From: Mycobacterium seoulense
Lineage (GTDB): Bacteria; Actinomycetota; Actinomycetes; Mycobacteriales; Mycobacteriaceae
Direction of reading: 5' to 3'
Assembly (NCBI RefSeq): GCF_010731595.1
Contig: NZ_AP022582.1
Location: 5,332,001-5,396,000, forward strand
Length of the DNA stretch: 64,000 nucleotides
Part shown: positions 18,796 to 33,485 of the stretch, piece by piece
How the letters are laid out: every line of letters starts with the position of its first letter
How positions within the stretch are numbered: position 1 is the first letter of the stretch
Made by a program: the position numbers and the translations under genes
Notes under the pieces: generated by a model
Told to the model about the DNA's origin: nothing
The model's input: only the letters and a program-made list of their open reading frames with translations
Databases searched by the model: none

Positions 18796-19248
18796 ATGTT
18801 CACGCAGGTACTCAAGCGCTTGGCTGGTGCCGCCGTCGTCGCGGCGGGTCTTTGCGCCGTGGGCACACCGGGAACGGCCGGCGCCGACTACCCCGGCGTC
18901 CCGGAGTGGTACTCCCAGGCCCAAGAGCATCTGGCCAACACGGCGAATTACATGCAGGCGGTGGTCGACGCGATCAAAGCCAACGACCTCGGCGCTCTCC
19001 GATCGGCGTGTTCGGCCGTCCACGACGAGCAGACGATCGGCCTGCAGGCCCACCTGCCCACGCCGGACCCCGCGCTGACCAAAGCCCTGCAGTCCGAGAT
19101 CAACGACTTCCACACGGCGACGCACCTCTGCATGTCGCTGGGGCCGAACAGCACGCTGGCCGATCTGGACCAAGCCGACTTGTTTACCCAGCGCGCGATC
19201 GACGACCTCAAGACGGTCAACGACATCCTCGTCGAAGACCTGGGCTGA
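18796..19248 (+). CDS. Small secreted helical protein, unknown function
   Basis: 150 residues from the ATG at 18796, which has GAAGGCAGG upstream; an earlier in-frame start lacks a ribosome site. A signal peptide (LKRLAGAAVVAAGLCAVGTPGTAGA) ends near residue 30. The mature part is helical and acidic, with two Cys (RSACSAVHD, THLCMSLG) that could form a disulfide. I do not recognise a named family; the size and layout resemble several mycobacterial exported proteins. It lies 130 bp after the FAD oxidase in the same direction. Confidence 0.7.
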   Translation: MFTQVLKRLAGAAVVAAGLCAVGTPGTAGADYPGVPEWYSQAQEHLANTANYMQAVVDAIKANDLGALRSACSAVHDEQTIGLQAHLPTPDPALTKALQSEINDFHTATHLCMSLGPNSTLADLDQADLFTQRAIDDLKTVNDILVEDLG

Positions 19249-19352
19249 GGCCTTTTCGGCCGGTGACCACGAGGTTCGTGGCGGCGTGCTCCCTCGTAGA
19301 ACGGATGAGAGCGATCAGCCGCCGGTGGTGGTGGCGACGAGCCCCAGCCCGA

Positions 19353-20096
19353 TCACCCGGCGAGCGTCGCCCTGATGCACACGGTGACATAGGGCAACGC
19401 CAGCCCGGTCGAATTCGCCAGCGCCGGATGGGTGGCCAGCAGTTCACGCACCTGGTCCAGGGTCCTGGTGCGGACCTCGGTGGGTGAGGTGATGCAGTAG
19501 CTGCGCGACGCGACGAGGTCGATCAGGGCTTGCGGCGTAAGGTAATTGGTCCACTCGACCTGGTGGCGCTCCGGCTCGGTGAACGCGTCGGACAATGCGA
19601 CGTCGAAGCGGTCCCGGTCACCGTCGGAGCCGATGATCTCGCCCAGCTCCCGCACCCAGCCCAGCCGCTCGTCGCGGGTGTTCCACACCAGGCCCAGTCG
19701 CCCGCCCGGCCGCAGCACGCGGGCCACCTCGGGAATGGCGCGCTCGGGGTCCACCCAATGCCAGGCCTGGGCGACCAGGACGACGTCGACGCTGTCGTCC
19801 GGCAACGGAATGCCCTCCGCCGTGCCCAGCAGCGCCCGGGTCTCCGGCAGGGAGGTCCGCAACACCTCGAGCATGTCGGGAATCGGGTCGACGGCCACCA
19901 CGTCCAGCCCGCGTTCCACCAGCCGGGTGGTCAGCTTGCCGGTGCCCGCGCCCAGGTCCAGCACGTGGCGCGCGCCGCGCGGCAACAGCCAGTCGATGGC
20001 CTCCGGTGGATAGGAGGGACGTCCCCGCTCATAGGCTGCGGCCGCCGAACCGAACGACAGGGAGCGGTCGTGGCGAGAGCGGGTCACCGCCGACAC
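19353..20096 (-). CDS. Class I SAM-dependent methyltransferase (Rv3342-like)
   Basis: 247 residues. Motif I is [13 protein letters not shown], strand beta2 ends VVAVDPIP, and [24 protein letters not shown] is the motif II/III region of Methyltransf_11 (UbiE-like) proteins. The substrate is unknown. The start is GTG at 20096, 13 bp inside the end of metX, so it is very likely cotranscribed with the methionine genes; the same neighbour pair exists in M. tuberculosis (metA-Rv3342). Confidence 0.88.
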   Translation of the reverse strand: MSAVTRSRHDRSLSFGSAAAAYERGRPSYPPEAIDWLLPRGARHVLDLGAGTGKLTTRLVERGLDVVAVDPIPDMLEVLRTSLPETRALLGTAEGIPLPDDSVDVVLVAQAWHWVDPERAIPEVARVLRPGGRLGLVWNTRDERLGWVRELGEIIGSDGDRDRFDVALSDAFTEPERHQVEWTNYLTPQALIDLVASRSYCITSPTEVRTRTLDQVRELLATHPALANSTGLALPYVTVCIRATLAG

Positions 20097-21235
20097 GTGC
20101 CTTCGGCCTCGCTGGTCAGCAGCGCCAGGTCCAGCGTCTTGCGAATCAGGTCGCCGACCGCCTCCGATTCCACCAGGAAGCCGTCGTGGCCGCAGATCGA
20201 CTCGACAACCTGCAGGCCGCCGCAGCCCGGCAGCAGGTCGGCGAGCTCCTGCTGCAACCGCAGGGGGTAGAGGCGGTCGGAGGTGATGCCGCCGACGACG
20301 GCAGGCACCGGGCAACCGCGCAGGGCCTTGCGCACGCCCCCCCGGCCGCGGCCGACGTCGTGGCTGTTCAGCGCCTCGGTCAGGGTCACGTAGCTGCCCG
20401 CATCGAAGCGGGCCAGCAGCTTGTCGCCCTGATGTTCCAGATAGCTCTGCACCGCGTAGCGGCCGCCGCTGGCCGGGTCCTCGCCGGCCTGTGCGTCGTT
20501 GCCGAACCGGGTGTCGAGCTCGGCCTCCCCCCGGTACGTCAGGTGGGCGAAGCGGCGGGCGATGGTCAGCCCGGTGTCCGGCGTGCGGCCGGTGCCGTGG
20601 TAGTCGCCGCCCTGCCAGTTCGGGTCGGCCTTGATGGCCGCGATCTGCGTGGTCTGCGTGCCGATCTGGTCCGCGGTAGCCCGCGCGCCGACCGCCAGCA
20701 GCAGCCCGGCCCGGACCCGGCTGGGATGGCCCACCATCCACTCCAAGGCCCTTGCGCCGCCCATGGATCCCCCGACGACGGCGGCCACCTGTTCGATTCC
20801 CAGCGCGGTCAGGGCGGCGATATCGGCCTCCACCTGGTCGCGCACGGAGATCATCGGAAACCTTGAGCCCCAAGGCTTTCCGTTCCGAGCCAGCGAGCTC
20901 GGCCCGGTGGAACCGCGGCACCCGCCCAGCACGTTGGTGGCCACCGCGCACCAGCGGTCGGTGTCGATCGGCGCGCCGGGCCCGGCCACCCCGTCCCACC
21001 AGCCGCCGGTCGGATGTCCCGGGCCGGCGGGTCCGGTGATGTGCGAGTCGCCGGTCAGCGCGTGCAGCACCACCACCACGTTGTCGCGGGTCGGCGACAG
21101 CTCACCCCAACGCTGAACGGCGATGCAGACGTCGTCGATCACGGAGCCGCTCTCCGTGGTCAGCGAGCCGATGTGCACCAGGCCGATCTCGCCTTCGGCC
21201 GGCAGCGTCTGGGTGGGGACGTCGGAGATCGTCAT
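20084..21235 (-). CDS. metX: Homoserine O-acetyltransferase
   Basis: 383 residues, alpha/beta-hydrolase fold (Rv3341, called metA in M. tuberculosis). It makes O-acetyl-homoserine from homoserine and acetyl-CoA, the first committed step of methionine synthesis. The nucleophile motif is GGSMGG; the acid and His lie in the C-terminal part ([22 protein letters not shown]). The ATG at 21235 has TAGGAG upstream at good spacing. It lies 10 bp after metZ, and both are downstream of a SAM-IV riboswitch, so both are expected to be off when SAM is abundant. Confidence 0.95.
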   Translation of the reverse strand: MTISDVPTQTLPAEGEIGLVHIGSLTTESGSVIDDVCIAVQRWGELSPTRDNVVVVLHALTGDSHITGPAGPGHPTGGWWDGVAGPGAPIDTDRWCAVATNVLGGCRGSTGPSSLARNGKPWGSRFPMISVRDQVEADIAALTALGIEQVAAVVGGSMGGARALEWMVGHPSRVRAGLLLAVGARATADQIGTQTTQIAAIKADPNWQGGDYHGTGRTPDTGLTIARRFAHLTYRGEAELDTRFGNDAQAGEDPASGGRYAVQSYLEHQGDKLLARFDAGSYVTLTEALNSHDVGRGRGGVRKALRGCPVPAVVGGITSDRLYPLRLQQELADLLPGCGGLQVVESICGHDGFLVESEAVGDLIRKTLDLALLTSEAEGTCRR

Positions 21236-21245
21236 GGCCGGGCTC

Positions 21246-22625
21246 CTAGAACGCCGCCACTGCTTGGGGGTCGGCGCCCGACGTTTGCGCGTCCGCACCA
21301 AACTTGCGCGCCGCGGCGAAGCCGAGTTCCAGGTCGGCCAGGATGTCCTCGATGCCCTCGATCCCGACGGCCAACCGCACCAGGCCCGGGCTGACGCCGG
21401 TGCGCAGCTGCTCGGCCGGGCTGAGCTGGGCGTGGGTGGTCGACGCCGGGTGGATCACCAGAGAGCGCACGTCGCCGATGTTGGCGACGTGGCTGTGCAG
21501 CTTCAGCGCGTTGACGAACGCCTTGCCGGCCTCTACGCCCCCGGCCAGCTCGAACGAGAGCACCGCGCCGGTTCCCTTGGGCGCCAGCTTCTTTGCCCGC
21601 TCGTGCCACGGCGAGCTGGGCAGCCCCGCGTAGTTCACCGACAGCACGCCGTCATGTCCCTCGAGGAATTCGGCGACCCGTTGCGCGTTGGCGACGTGGC
21701 GCTCGACACGCAGGCTCAGCGTTTCGATGCCCTGGGCCACCAGGAACGCGTTGAACGGCGAGGCGGCGGAGCCCAGATCGCGCAGCAGCTGCACGCGCGC
21801 CTTGAGCGCGTACGCCGGCGCTCCGAGCTCGGCGAACACCACCCCGTGATAGCTGGGGTCGGGCGTGGTGAACCCTGGAAAGCGGCCCTGCGTCCAGTCG
21901 AAGGTGCCGCCGTCGACGATCACCCCGGCGATCGCGGAGCCGTGCCCACCCAGGTACTTGGTGGCGGAGTGCACCACGATGTCGGCGCCGTGGGAGAACG
22001 GCTGGATCAGGTAGGGCGTGGCGATGGTGTTGTCGACGATCAGCGGTAGCCCGTTGGCGTGGGCGACGCCGGCCACCCCGGGGATGTCCAACACGTCGAT
22101 CTGCGGGTTCGAGATGGTCTCGGCGAAGAACGCCTTGGTGTTGGGTCGCACCGCGGCCTGCCAGGAGTCCAGGTCGTCCGGATCGTCGACGAAGCTCACC
22201 TCGATGCCGAGCTTGGCCAACGAGTAGTGGAACAGGTTGTAGGTGCCGCCGTAGAGCCGCGGGCTGGAGACGATGTGATCCCCGGCACACGCGAGATTCA
22301 ATATGGCGAAGGTCTCAGCGGCCTGGCCCGAGCTCAGGAACAGCGCGGCCACGCCGCCCTCGAGCGCGGCGACGCGCTGCTCGACCACATCGGTGGTCGG
22401 GTTGCCGATCCGGGTGTAGATGTTGCCCGGAACCTCCAGCCCGAACAGGGCGGCGGCATGAGAGGTGTCGTCGAAGGTGTAGGACGTGGTCTGGTAGATC
22501 GGCAGGGCGCGGGCGTGGGTGGCCGGGTCGGGTCGCTGACCGGCGTGCACCTGCTTGGTCTCGAACGACCAAAGCGCGGTCGGGTCGGCGTCGTCGTTGC
22601 TGGTGGTGCTGTTGTCGGGGCTCAC
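21246..22625 (-). CDS. metC: O-acetylhomoserine sulfhydrylase (Rv3340, metC/metZ)
   Basis: 459 residues, Cys/Met-metabolism PLP enzyme. The PLP lysine lies in [14 protein letters not shown], the phosphate-binding and Tyr regions are [10 protein letters not shown] and [16 protein letters not shown], and [14 protein letters not shown] lies in the C-terminal domain. It condenses O-acetyl-homoserine with sulfide to give homocysteine. The GTG start at 22625 lies about 160 nt downstream of the SAM-IV aptamer on the same strand. The leader has no strong Shine-Dalgarno sequence (only AGAAAG), which leaves room for translation-level control. Confidence 0.94.
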   Translation of the reverse strand: MSPDNSTTSNDDADPTALWSFETKQVHAGQRPDPATHARALPIYQTTSYTFDDTSHAAALFGLEVPGNIYTRIGNPTTDVVEQRVAALEGGVAALFLSSGQAAETFAILNLACAGDHIVSSPRLYGGTYNLFHYSLAKLGIEVSFVDDPDDLDSWQAAVRPNTKAFFAETISNPQIDVLDIPGVAGVAHANGLPLIVDNTIATPYLIQPFSHGADIVVHSATKYLGGHGSAIAGVIVDGGTFDWTQGRFPGFTTPDPSYHGVVFAELGAPAYALKARVQLLRDLGSAASPFNAFLVAQGIETLSLRVERHVANAQRVAEFLEGHDGVLSVNYAGLPSSPWHERAKKLAPKGTGAVLSFELAGGVEAGKAFVNALKLHSHVANIGDVRSLVIHPASTTHAQLSPAEQLRTGVSPGLVRLAVGIEGIEDILADLELGFAAARKFGADAQTSGADPQAVAAF

Positions 22626-22759
22626 GTGGGTTGCTTTCTGGGTCGAGATTGGCGAATCGGTATCGGGGTTGCCTGCGGCGGGCGGCCGCGGCTTAACAGC
22701 GAAACACGAGTCGACACATGAGCCGATCCGACGGAGGTGGAGATGTGCACATGACGTGT

Positions 22760-22792
22760 CCCCTCTAGTCAGGGGTCCGTGATGGCGGACCC
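22760..22792 (-). promoter_or_regulatory. Two overlapping hairpins, likely expression platform of the SAM-IV riboswitch
   Basis: Hairpin 1 is a perfect 7-bp stem at 22773-22792 with a 6-nt loop. Hairpin 2 is a perfect 5-bp stem at 22760-22775 (CCCCT/AGGGG). They share bases 22773-22775, so they cannot form together, and hairpin 1 also takes the 3' end of the aptamer. No U-tract follows, so an ordinary intrinsic terminator is not evident. Confidence 0.5.
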
Positions 22793-22904
22793 GCGCTTGC
22801 CGCGCAGCCTGTGGCTACTAGACCTGGTCATCACCCGGGGCACCCCACCGCGGTTGGAGGGTTGCCGGCCAGCAAGCCGGGGCTTGATGCTGGCGCTCAT
22901 GACC
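22788..22904 (-). ncRNA. SAM-IV riboswitch aptamer
   Basis: On the minus strand the segment begins GGTCATGAGCGCCAGC and continues with AAGCCCCGGCTTGCTGGCC, CGGCAACCCTCC, a GGTGGGGTGCCCCGGGTGATGACC return strand closing P1/P2, and a 3' part ending GCGGCAAGCGCGGGTC. This is the conserved core of SAM-IV as known from mycobacterial metC leaders (Rv3340). It binds S-adenosylmethionine and lowers expression of the downstream sulfhydrylase and acetyltransferase genes. Boundaries are accurate to a few bases. Confidence 0.92.
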
Positions 22905-23051
22905 AATACGAAGACTAGCTTACTGTGCCGACTCAGTGCCAATGGCAGGTCGACACCTGCTTAAACGCCCTTGATAACGTGGCAGCAAGAACGCTGAGCC
23001 CCCCAAGGGAGGCTGACCCATATTTGAATATTTGACGCCGGGAGAGGGACC
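22905..23051. other. Divergent promoter region between the SAM-IV leader and icd2
   Basis: Holds the start of the met transcript (minus) and the icd2 promoter (plus). An AT-rich ATATT-TG-AATAT inverted repeat lies near 23022-23033, just before the ribosome site GGGAGAGGGA of icd2. No other gene is visible in the 425-bp gap. Confidence 0.45.
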
Positions 23052-25289
<2,238 letters not shown>

Positions 25290-25317
25290 GGGCCGCGAAG
25301 AGAAAGTCGGACTCGAC

Positions 25318-26547
25318 ATGTCAGGCGAACACAAGATCAAAGTCAAGGGGCCCGTAGTCGAGCTCGACGGTGACGAGATGACCCGCGTCATCTGGAAGTT
25401 CATCAAGGACCTGCTGATCCTGCCGCATCTCGACGTCAACCTGGACTACTACGACCTCGGCATCGAAAACCGCGATCGCACCAACGACCAGGTGACGATC
25501 GACGCCGCCTACGCCATCAAGAGGCATGGCGTCGGCGTCAAGTGCGCCACCATCACTCCCGACGAGGCCCGCGTCTCCGAATTCAACCTGAAGAAGATGT
25601 GGCTGTCGCCCAACGGCACGATCCGGAACATCCTGGGCGGCACCATCTTCCGCGAGCCGATCGTGATCTCCAACGTGCCGCGCCTGGTGCCGGGCTGGAC
25701 CAAGCCGATCGTCATCGGACGGCACGCCTTCGGCGACCAGTACCGGGCGACGAACTTCAAGGTGGACAAGCCGGGCACCGTCTCGATCACCTTCACGCCG
25801 TCGGATGGCAGCGCGCCGATGGTGCACGAGGTGGTGACCATCCCCTCCGACGGCGGCGTCGTGATGGGGATGTACAACTTCAAGGAATCCGTCCGCGACT
25901 TCGCGCGCGCCTCGCTGGCCTACGGCCTGAACGCCAGGTGGCCGGTGTATCTGTCCACCAAGAACACCATCCTCAAGGCCTACGACGGCATGTTCAAAGA
26001 CGAGTTCCAGCGCATCTACGAGGAGGAATTCAAGGACAAGTTCGAGGCCGAGGGCCTGACCTACGAGCACCGGCTGATCGACGACATGGTCGCCGCCTGC
26101 CTCAAGTGGGAGGGCGGCTACGTGTGGGCCTGCAAGAACTACGACGGGGACGTCCAGTCCGACCTCGTCGCGCAGGGCTACGGGTCGCTCGGGTTGATGA
26201 CGTCGGTGCTGATGACCGCCGACGGCAAGACGGTCGAGGCCGAAGCCGCGCACGGAACCGTCACCCGGCATTTCCGGCAGTACCAGGCCGGCAAGCCGAC
26301 CTCGACCAACCCGATCGCCTCGATCTTCGCCTGGACGCGTGGGCTGCAGCACCGCGGCAAGCTGGACAACACGCCGGAGGTGATCGAGTTCGCGCAGACC
26401 CTGGAGGACGTGGTCGTGGCGACGGTCGAGAGCGGCAAGATGACCAAGGACCTCGCCATCCTCATCGGCCCCGACCAGGAGTGGCAGCAGAGCGAGGAGT
26501 TCCTCAACTCGATCGCCGAGAACCTGGAAAAGAAACTGGCTAACTAG
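25318..26547 (+). CDS. icd1: Homodimeric NADP-dependent isocitrate dehydrogenase (Icd1)
   Basis: 409 residues, the eukaryote-like dimeric IDH family (Rv3339c). Signatures are [14 protein letters not shown], the isocitrate-binding loop region with [19 protein letters not shown], the catalytic Lys/Tyr region, the metal site [31 protein letters not shown], and the NADP region [16 protein letters not shown]. Same reaction as the preceding gene. It follows icd2 by 28 bp, so both isozymes probably share one transcript. The stop overlaps the convergent hydrolase gene by 8 bp. Confidence 0.96.
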   Translation: MSGEHKIKVKGPVVELDGDEMTRVIWKFIKDLLILPHLDVNLDYYDLGIENRDRTNDQVTIDAAYAIKRHGVGVKCATITPDEARVSEFNLKKMWLSPNGTIRNILGGTIFREPIVISNVPRLVPGWTKPIVIGRHAFGDQYRATNFKVDKPGTVSITFTPSDGSAPMVHEVVTIPSDGGVVMGMYNFKESVRDFARASLAYGLNARWPVYLSTKNTILKAYDGMFKDEFQRIYEEEFKDKFEAEGLTYEHRLIDDMVAACLKWEGGYVWACKNYDGDVQSDLVAQGYGSLGLMTSVLMTADGKTVEAEAAHGTVTRHFRQYQAGKPTSTNPIASIFAWTRGLQHRGKLDNTPEVIEFAQTLEDVVVATVESGKMTKDLAILIGPDQEWQQSEEFLNSIAENLEKKLAN

Positions 26548-27409
26548 CCGAGGGGTTGGCGCCCCGGCTCGCCGGGCTGCACTCCGCGAGGAACTCGGTG
26601 ATCACCCGGGTGACGCGCTCGGGCGCCTCGAACATCGGGATGTGCCCCACGCCGTCGAGCTTGGTGACCTGGTGGTCGTCGGGCAGATGCGTGGTGAAAT
26701 GCCGGCTGAACCTGGGCGCGGGCACGATCCGGTCCTTTTCGCAGATCACCAGGTGCGCCGGGACGGCGTTGTCGGCCAGCTCGCGCAGGCCGTGCAGCAG
26801 CAGCGACTTGACCAGCAGCTGGAAGTAGGCCGGGCAGTGCGCGACGTCGTCGATGCAGCCGAGCAGTTGCTCGTCGGTGACCCCGTCCGGCGTCGCGCTG
26901 ATCGCGTAGGTGGCCAGGTGCCGGCTGAACGGCAGGCGCATCACCTTCGGGCCGAACAGCCAGGCCAGCACCAGCAGCGGGATGCCCAGGACGAATTTGG
27001 CGATCACCTCGAACTTGGCCGGGCTCCAGCGTGTCCACCCGCCGGCCGGGGCGATGCCCATCACGCTGCGCGCCCGTCCGCGCCGCTCGAGTTCGAACGC
27101 GACCCAGCCGCCCAGCGAGTTGCCCACGATGTGCGCGGTGTCCCAGCCCAGCTCGTCGAGTTGGTGCTCCACGTGGTCGGCCAGCACCCCCGAGGACAGG
27201 AACCAGGTGCCCGCCGGCGGCCCGCCGTTGTGGCCGGCCATCGTCGGGGCGAAGACCTCGTACCGCCCGGTGTCGGCCAGCCGCCGGGCGACGTCCTCCC
27301 AGACCGCCTGCGACAGCAGGAACGGGTGCAGCAACAGCACCGGCTCCCCCGAGCCGAGGTGGATCGGTGGCCGGGTCCCCGTGTTGCTGTTGGTCCGCTT
27401 GCTCCCCAT
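26540..27409 (-). CDS. Alpha/beta-hydrolase (Rv3338/Rv3337 region)
   Basis: 289 residues with an alpha/beta-hydrolase fold: oxyanion strand [22 protein letters not shown], nucleophile elbow GNSLGGW (Ser near residue 94), acid and His in CEKDRIVP and [12 protein letters not shown]. The substrate is unknown. In M. tuberculosis this position holds two short frames (Rv3337, Rv3338), while here a single intact frame is seen. Convergent with icd1 (8-bp overlap) and divergent from trpS. Confidence 0.85.
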   Translation of the reverse strand: MGSKRTNSNTGTRPPIHLGSGEPVLLLHPFLLSQAVWEDVARRLADTGRYEVFAPTMAGHNGGPPAGTWFLSSGVLADHVEHQLDELGWDTAHIVGNSLGGWVAFELERRGRARSVMGIAPAGGWTRWSPAKFEVIAKFVLGIPLLVLAWLFGPKVMRLPFSRHLATYAISATPDGVTDEQLLGCIDDVAHCPAYFQLLVKSLLLHGLRELADNAVPAHLVICEKDRIVPAPRFSRHFTTHLPDDHQVTKLDGVGHIPMFEAPERVTRVITEFLAECSPASRGANPSAS

Positions 27410-27462
27410 ACCGCCGACATTAAAGGCGGTACCGCCGGTACCGCAAGCGAGGTGCGGCGCGG

Positions 27463-27509
27463 GCGCCCGGCCGGCCGGGCATCCGAGGGCGAGCGCCCGG
27501 CTGGCCGGG
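27463..27509. repeat. Two 17-bp direct repeats upstream of trpS
   Basis: GCGCCCGGCCGGCCGGG (27463-27479) recurs as GCGCCCGGCTGGCCGGG (27493-27509), start-to-start 30 bp, in the 140-bp gap between the hydrolase and trpS. Each is also partly self-complementary. Function unknown. Confidence 0.5.
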
Positions 27510-27534
27510 GACTCGGCGGAAGCGGGTCGCGTGA

Positions 27535-30713
<3,179 letters not shown>

Positions 30714-30723
<10 letters not shown>

Positions 30724-32063
30724 GGGCCATCCCAGCGGCCGCCGTTTTCCCAGAAGTGCCGGATCTCCTCCAGCTGGCGTCCCTTGGTCTCCGGCGCGTA
30801 CCGGTAGACGACGACGAGCGCGACCACCGCCAGGGACGCGAACACCGCGAAAGTGCCCGCGCCCCCCAGGGAATGCAGCATGGTGAGGAACACGGCGGCG
30901 ACGATCGCGTTGGCCACCAGGTTCGACGTGAGCATCGTGCTCGACCCGATGGACCGTAGCCGGGACGGGAAGCTCTCGCTGGCGTACACCCAGCCCAGCG
31001 AGCCGAACCCCATGGTGTAGCCGATGATGAACAGCAGTATGCCGGCGAAGCCGAGGAATGCGCCGCCGAGGCCCCGCCCGAACACGGCCATCAGCACGAC
31101 GTCGGCGGCGACCATCATGGCGATGCCGGACAACAGGATTGGGCGCCGGCCCACCCGGTCGACGAGCAGCAGCGACGCGCCCACGGCCGCGAGGCCGGCG
31201 ACCTGGACCAGGGCGGGCAGGCCCAGCAACGCGAAATTGCCCGTGAAGCCCATGGCCGCGAATATCCGTGGGCTGTAGTAGATGATCGCGTTGATGCCGG
31301 TGATCTGGATCAGGAAACCGAGCGTGATCACGAAGGCGGTGGCCCGCGAATACGGGGGGCGCAGCATCTCCGACCAGCCGCCGCTACCTTCGCTCAGGGC
31401 GTGGCCGATCTCGGCCAGCTCCTCGTCGACCCGGGCGGTGGGCTCGACGCGCAGCAGCGCTCGGCGGGCCTCGTCGTACCGGCCCTTCAGGACGTACCAC
31501 CGTGCCGTGTCGGGCGCTCGAACCAGCATGGGCAGCAACAGCATTGCGGGCACGGTGGCCAGTCCCAGCATCCAGCGCCAGCTGTGGGTGCCGGCCAGCA
31601 GGTAGCCGGTCAGATAGCCGACGATGAGTCCGCTGACGATGGCCAGTTGGTAGGCCGTCAGCAGCGAGCCGCGCACCGCCGTCGGGGCCGACTCCGCCAC
31701 ATATACCGGGACGACCACCACGGCCACCCCGAGGGTCAAGCCCAGCAGGAACCGGGCTGCCAACAGCATCGGTAGCGACACCGCGAGCGCGCCGAGCAGC
31801 GCGAACGCCGCGTAGGCGACCAGAAGCAGCACCACCGACTTCTTGCGGCCGATCGCGTTGGCCAGCACGCCCGCACCGAGTGCTCCGGCGATCTGCCCGA
31901 GCACCACCATCGTCGTCAGCAGCTCCTGTTGCCGCGTCGAGAGGCCGAAGTCCTCGGTGACGTACAGCTGCGCGCCGGCGATGATGGACAGGTCGTAGCC
32001 GTAGATGACGCCCACGCTGGCGGCGGTCAGCCCGACCAGCAATCCCCGCCGGTCGTTGGTCAT
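30714..32063 (-). CDS. sugI: MFS sugar porter SugI-like
   Basis: 449 residues from the ATG at 32063 (MTNDRRGLLVGLTAA); further upstream in-frame starts would precede the first membrane helix with an unlikely tail. Twelve predicted helices. Sugar-porter signatures are GRKKS after helix 2, RFLLGLTLGVAVVVVPVYVAESAP, the DRVGRRPIL loop, and PETKGR near the end. It imports a sugar with protons across the plasma membrane; the substrate is unknown. Followed by nagA with a 10-bp overlap. Confidence 0.9.
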
Positions 32064-32086
32064 CTGGGTGAGTTTAGTGGGGACTT

Positions 32087-32104
32087 GTCCCCCAATCGGG
32101 GGAC
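32087..32104. promoter_or_regulatory. 18-bp palindrome GTCC...GGAC, site 1
   Basis: GTCCCCCAATCGGGGGAC, arms of seven bases, lies 70 bp before the MFS-like gene at 32175. A related half-site CCGATCGGCGGA follows at 32126-32137, 34 bp start to start. The same pair with the same 34-bp spacing occurs before the paralogous gene at 39116. Confidence 0.6.
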
Positions 32105-32160
32105 CCGCAATTCCACCCGCAGTAGCCGATCGGCGGATGTTTCCCACTCTTCACCGGATC

Positions 32161-32166
32161 TAAATT
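32161..32166 (+). promoter_or_regulatory. -10 box of the first MFS-like gene
   Basis: TAAATT followed by eight bases and the ATG at 32175, so the transcript has almost no leader. The paralogue has TAGCCT at 39103-39108 in the same place. Confidence 0.45.
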
Positions 32167-32174
32167 CATTTGTT

Positions 32175-33485
32175 ATGTCCGTCACGGTGATGCCCCCCTC
32201 GGCGCAGAGGAACTCGTTCGGGCGACTGCTGTCGCAGGGCACGCTCTACACGGCGGGGATGCAACTCAGCAATTGCGCCGTCGTCCTGCCCATCATCTGC
32301 ACGCACCAGGGCATCAGCTGGGCGGCCGGCCTGATCTTTCCGGCGTACGGAATGGGCGCGATCACGGGAAACTCGATCTCGCCGGCGGTCCTGCAGCGAT
32401 CGGGCCGGATGCGCCACCTGTTGCTGGCGGCGATCGGGGCGACGGCGGCGGCCATGGTCCTGCTTGACGCTTTGATTCCCTGGACGGGCAGGTTGACCGC
32501 CGCCGTGTTCCTGCTGACCTGCGTGGTCAGCGGGGTCGTCGTCGGGATCGGCTGCGTCGCCTACCCGGACATGGTGTCCAACAAGCTGTCGGCATCGCGG
32601 CGGGGCGAACTGTTGCTGGTCCAGGGGGCCATCGGGTCGGTGCTGGCCACCGGCGTCACGCTGCTGGTGGTGCCGATGCTGGCCCATGGCAACGAAATGG
32701 CATTTCGCCGCGACCTGCTGTGGCTGGGCGCGGCGGGGCTGGTCGCGTCCGCCGTCGCGGCGCTGTTCGTCGGCCCGATGCGGTCCGCGTCGGTCGCCAC
32801 CCGGATGTCGGTGCGCGACACCTACCGCCAGGGCTTCGTGGTCGCCAGGTCCCAGCCGTGGTTCCGCCGGTACGTGCTGACGTACCTGTTGTTCGCTCCG
32901 GTCAACCTCGGCACCTTCTTCTACACCCTGCGCGCCGCCCACCACCACGGCAGCCTGCACGTGCTGATCGTCCTTTCCAGCATCGGACTGGTTGCCGGTT
33001 CGACGCTGTGGCGCAAGGTGTTCCGCGTGTTCGGGGTGCGCGGCATGCTCTTCGGCAGCGCCCTGCTCAGCGTCACGGCCGTCGTGCTGTGCCTCGCCGC
33101 GGAGTCGAGCGGCCAGTGGTCCCACGCGTGGGCGTACGGCACGGCGTTCTTCCTGGCGACGGTGGGAGCCCAGGCCATCTTCCCCTCGGCGGTCTCGTGG
33201 ATCAGCGTCCTCGCCGCCGAACAGCACCGCGGGACGCTGATCGGCTTCGCCACGACACTGTTCAACGTCGCATCCGCGGTGCTGGGAGCCGCCCTCGGCG
33301 CGATCGCGCAGATCCACACCACGGTCTGGCCCGACGTCATCCTGCTGATCCTGACTGTCGCCGCGGCCCTTGCCGCGCTGGGCGCGCCCGCGCCGGAGCG
33401 GCGGCGGGCGGTCAAGTGTCGCGTCGCAAGCCCGGACCGGTCCCTGCCGGCGATGTCGCCGTCGCTGAGCCTGCAGGCCGCCTAG
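32175..33485 (+). CDS. MFS-like membrane transporter, copy 1
   Basis: 436 residues, about eleven or twelve hydrophobic helices, no signal peptide. The central cytosolic loop [23 protein letters not shown] and the N-terminal [22 protein letters not shown] are shared with the second copy at 39116. The layout fits the major facilitator superfamily; the substrate is unknown. It carries about 25 extra C-terminal residues relative to copy 2. The gene ends on the stop codon of the convergent mmpL (4-bp overlap), the same arrangement as copy 2. Confidence 0.8.
   Translation: MSVTVMPPSAQRNSFGRLLSQGTLYTAGMQLSNCAVVLPIICTHQGISWAAGLIFPAYGMGAITGNSISPAVLQRSGRMRHLLLAAIGATAAAMVLLDALIPWTGRLTAAVFLLTCVVSGVVVGIGCVAYPDMVSNKLSASRRGELLLVQGAIGSVLATGVTLLVVPMLAHGNEMAFRRDLLWLGAAGLVASAVAALFVGPMRSASVATRMSVRDTYRQGFVVARSQPWFRRYVLTYLLFAPVNLGTFFYTLRAAHHHGSLHVLIVLSSIGLVAGSTLWRKVFRVFGVRGMLFGSALLSVTAVVLCLAAESSGQWSHAWAYGTAFFLATVGAQAIFPSAVSWISVLAAEQHRGTLIGFATTLFNVASAVLGAALGAIAQIHTTVWPDVILLILTVAAALAALGAPAPERRRAVKCRVASPDRSLPAMSPSLSLQAA

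Noticed and set aside
32079..32092. GGGGACTTGTCCCC resembling a DosR (dormancy) box
   Set aside because: DosR boxes need GGGACT-N2-AGTCCC with wider spacing between the arms; here the arms are two bases apart, and the site is better explained by the GTCC...GGAC element.
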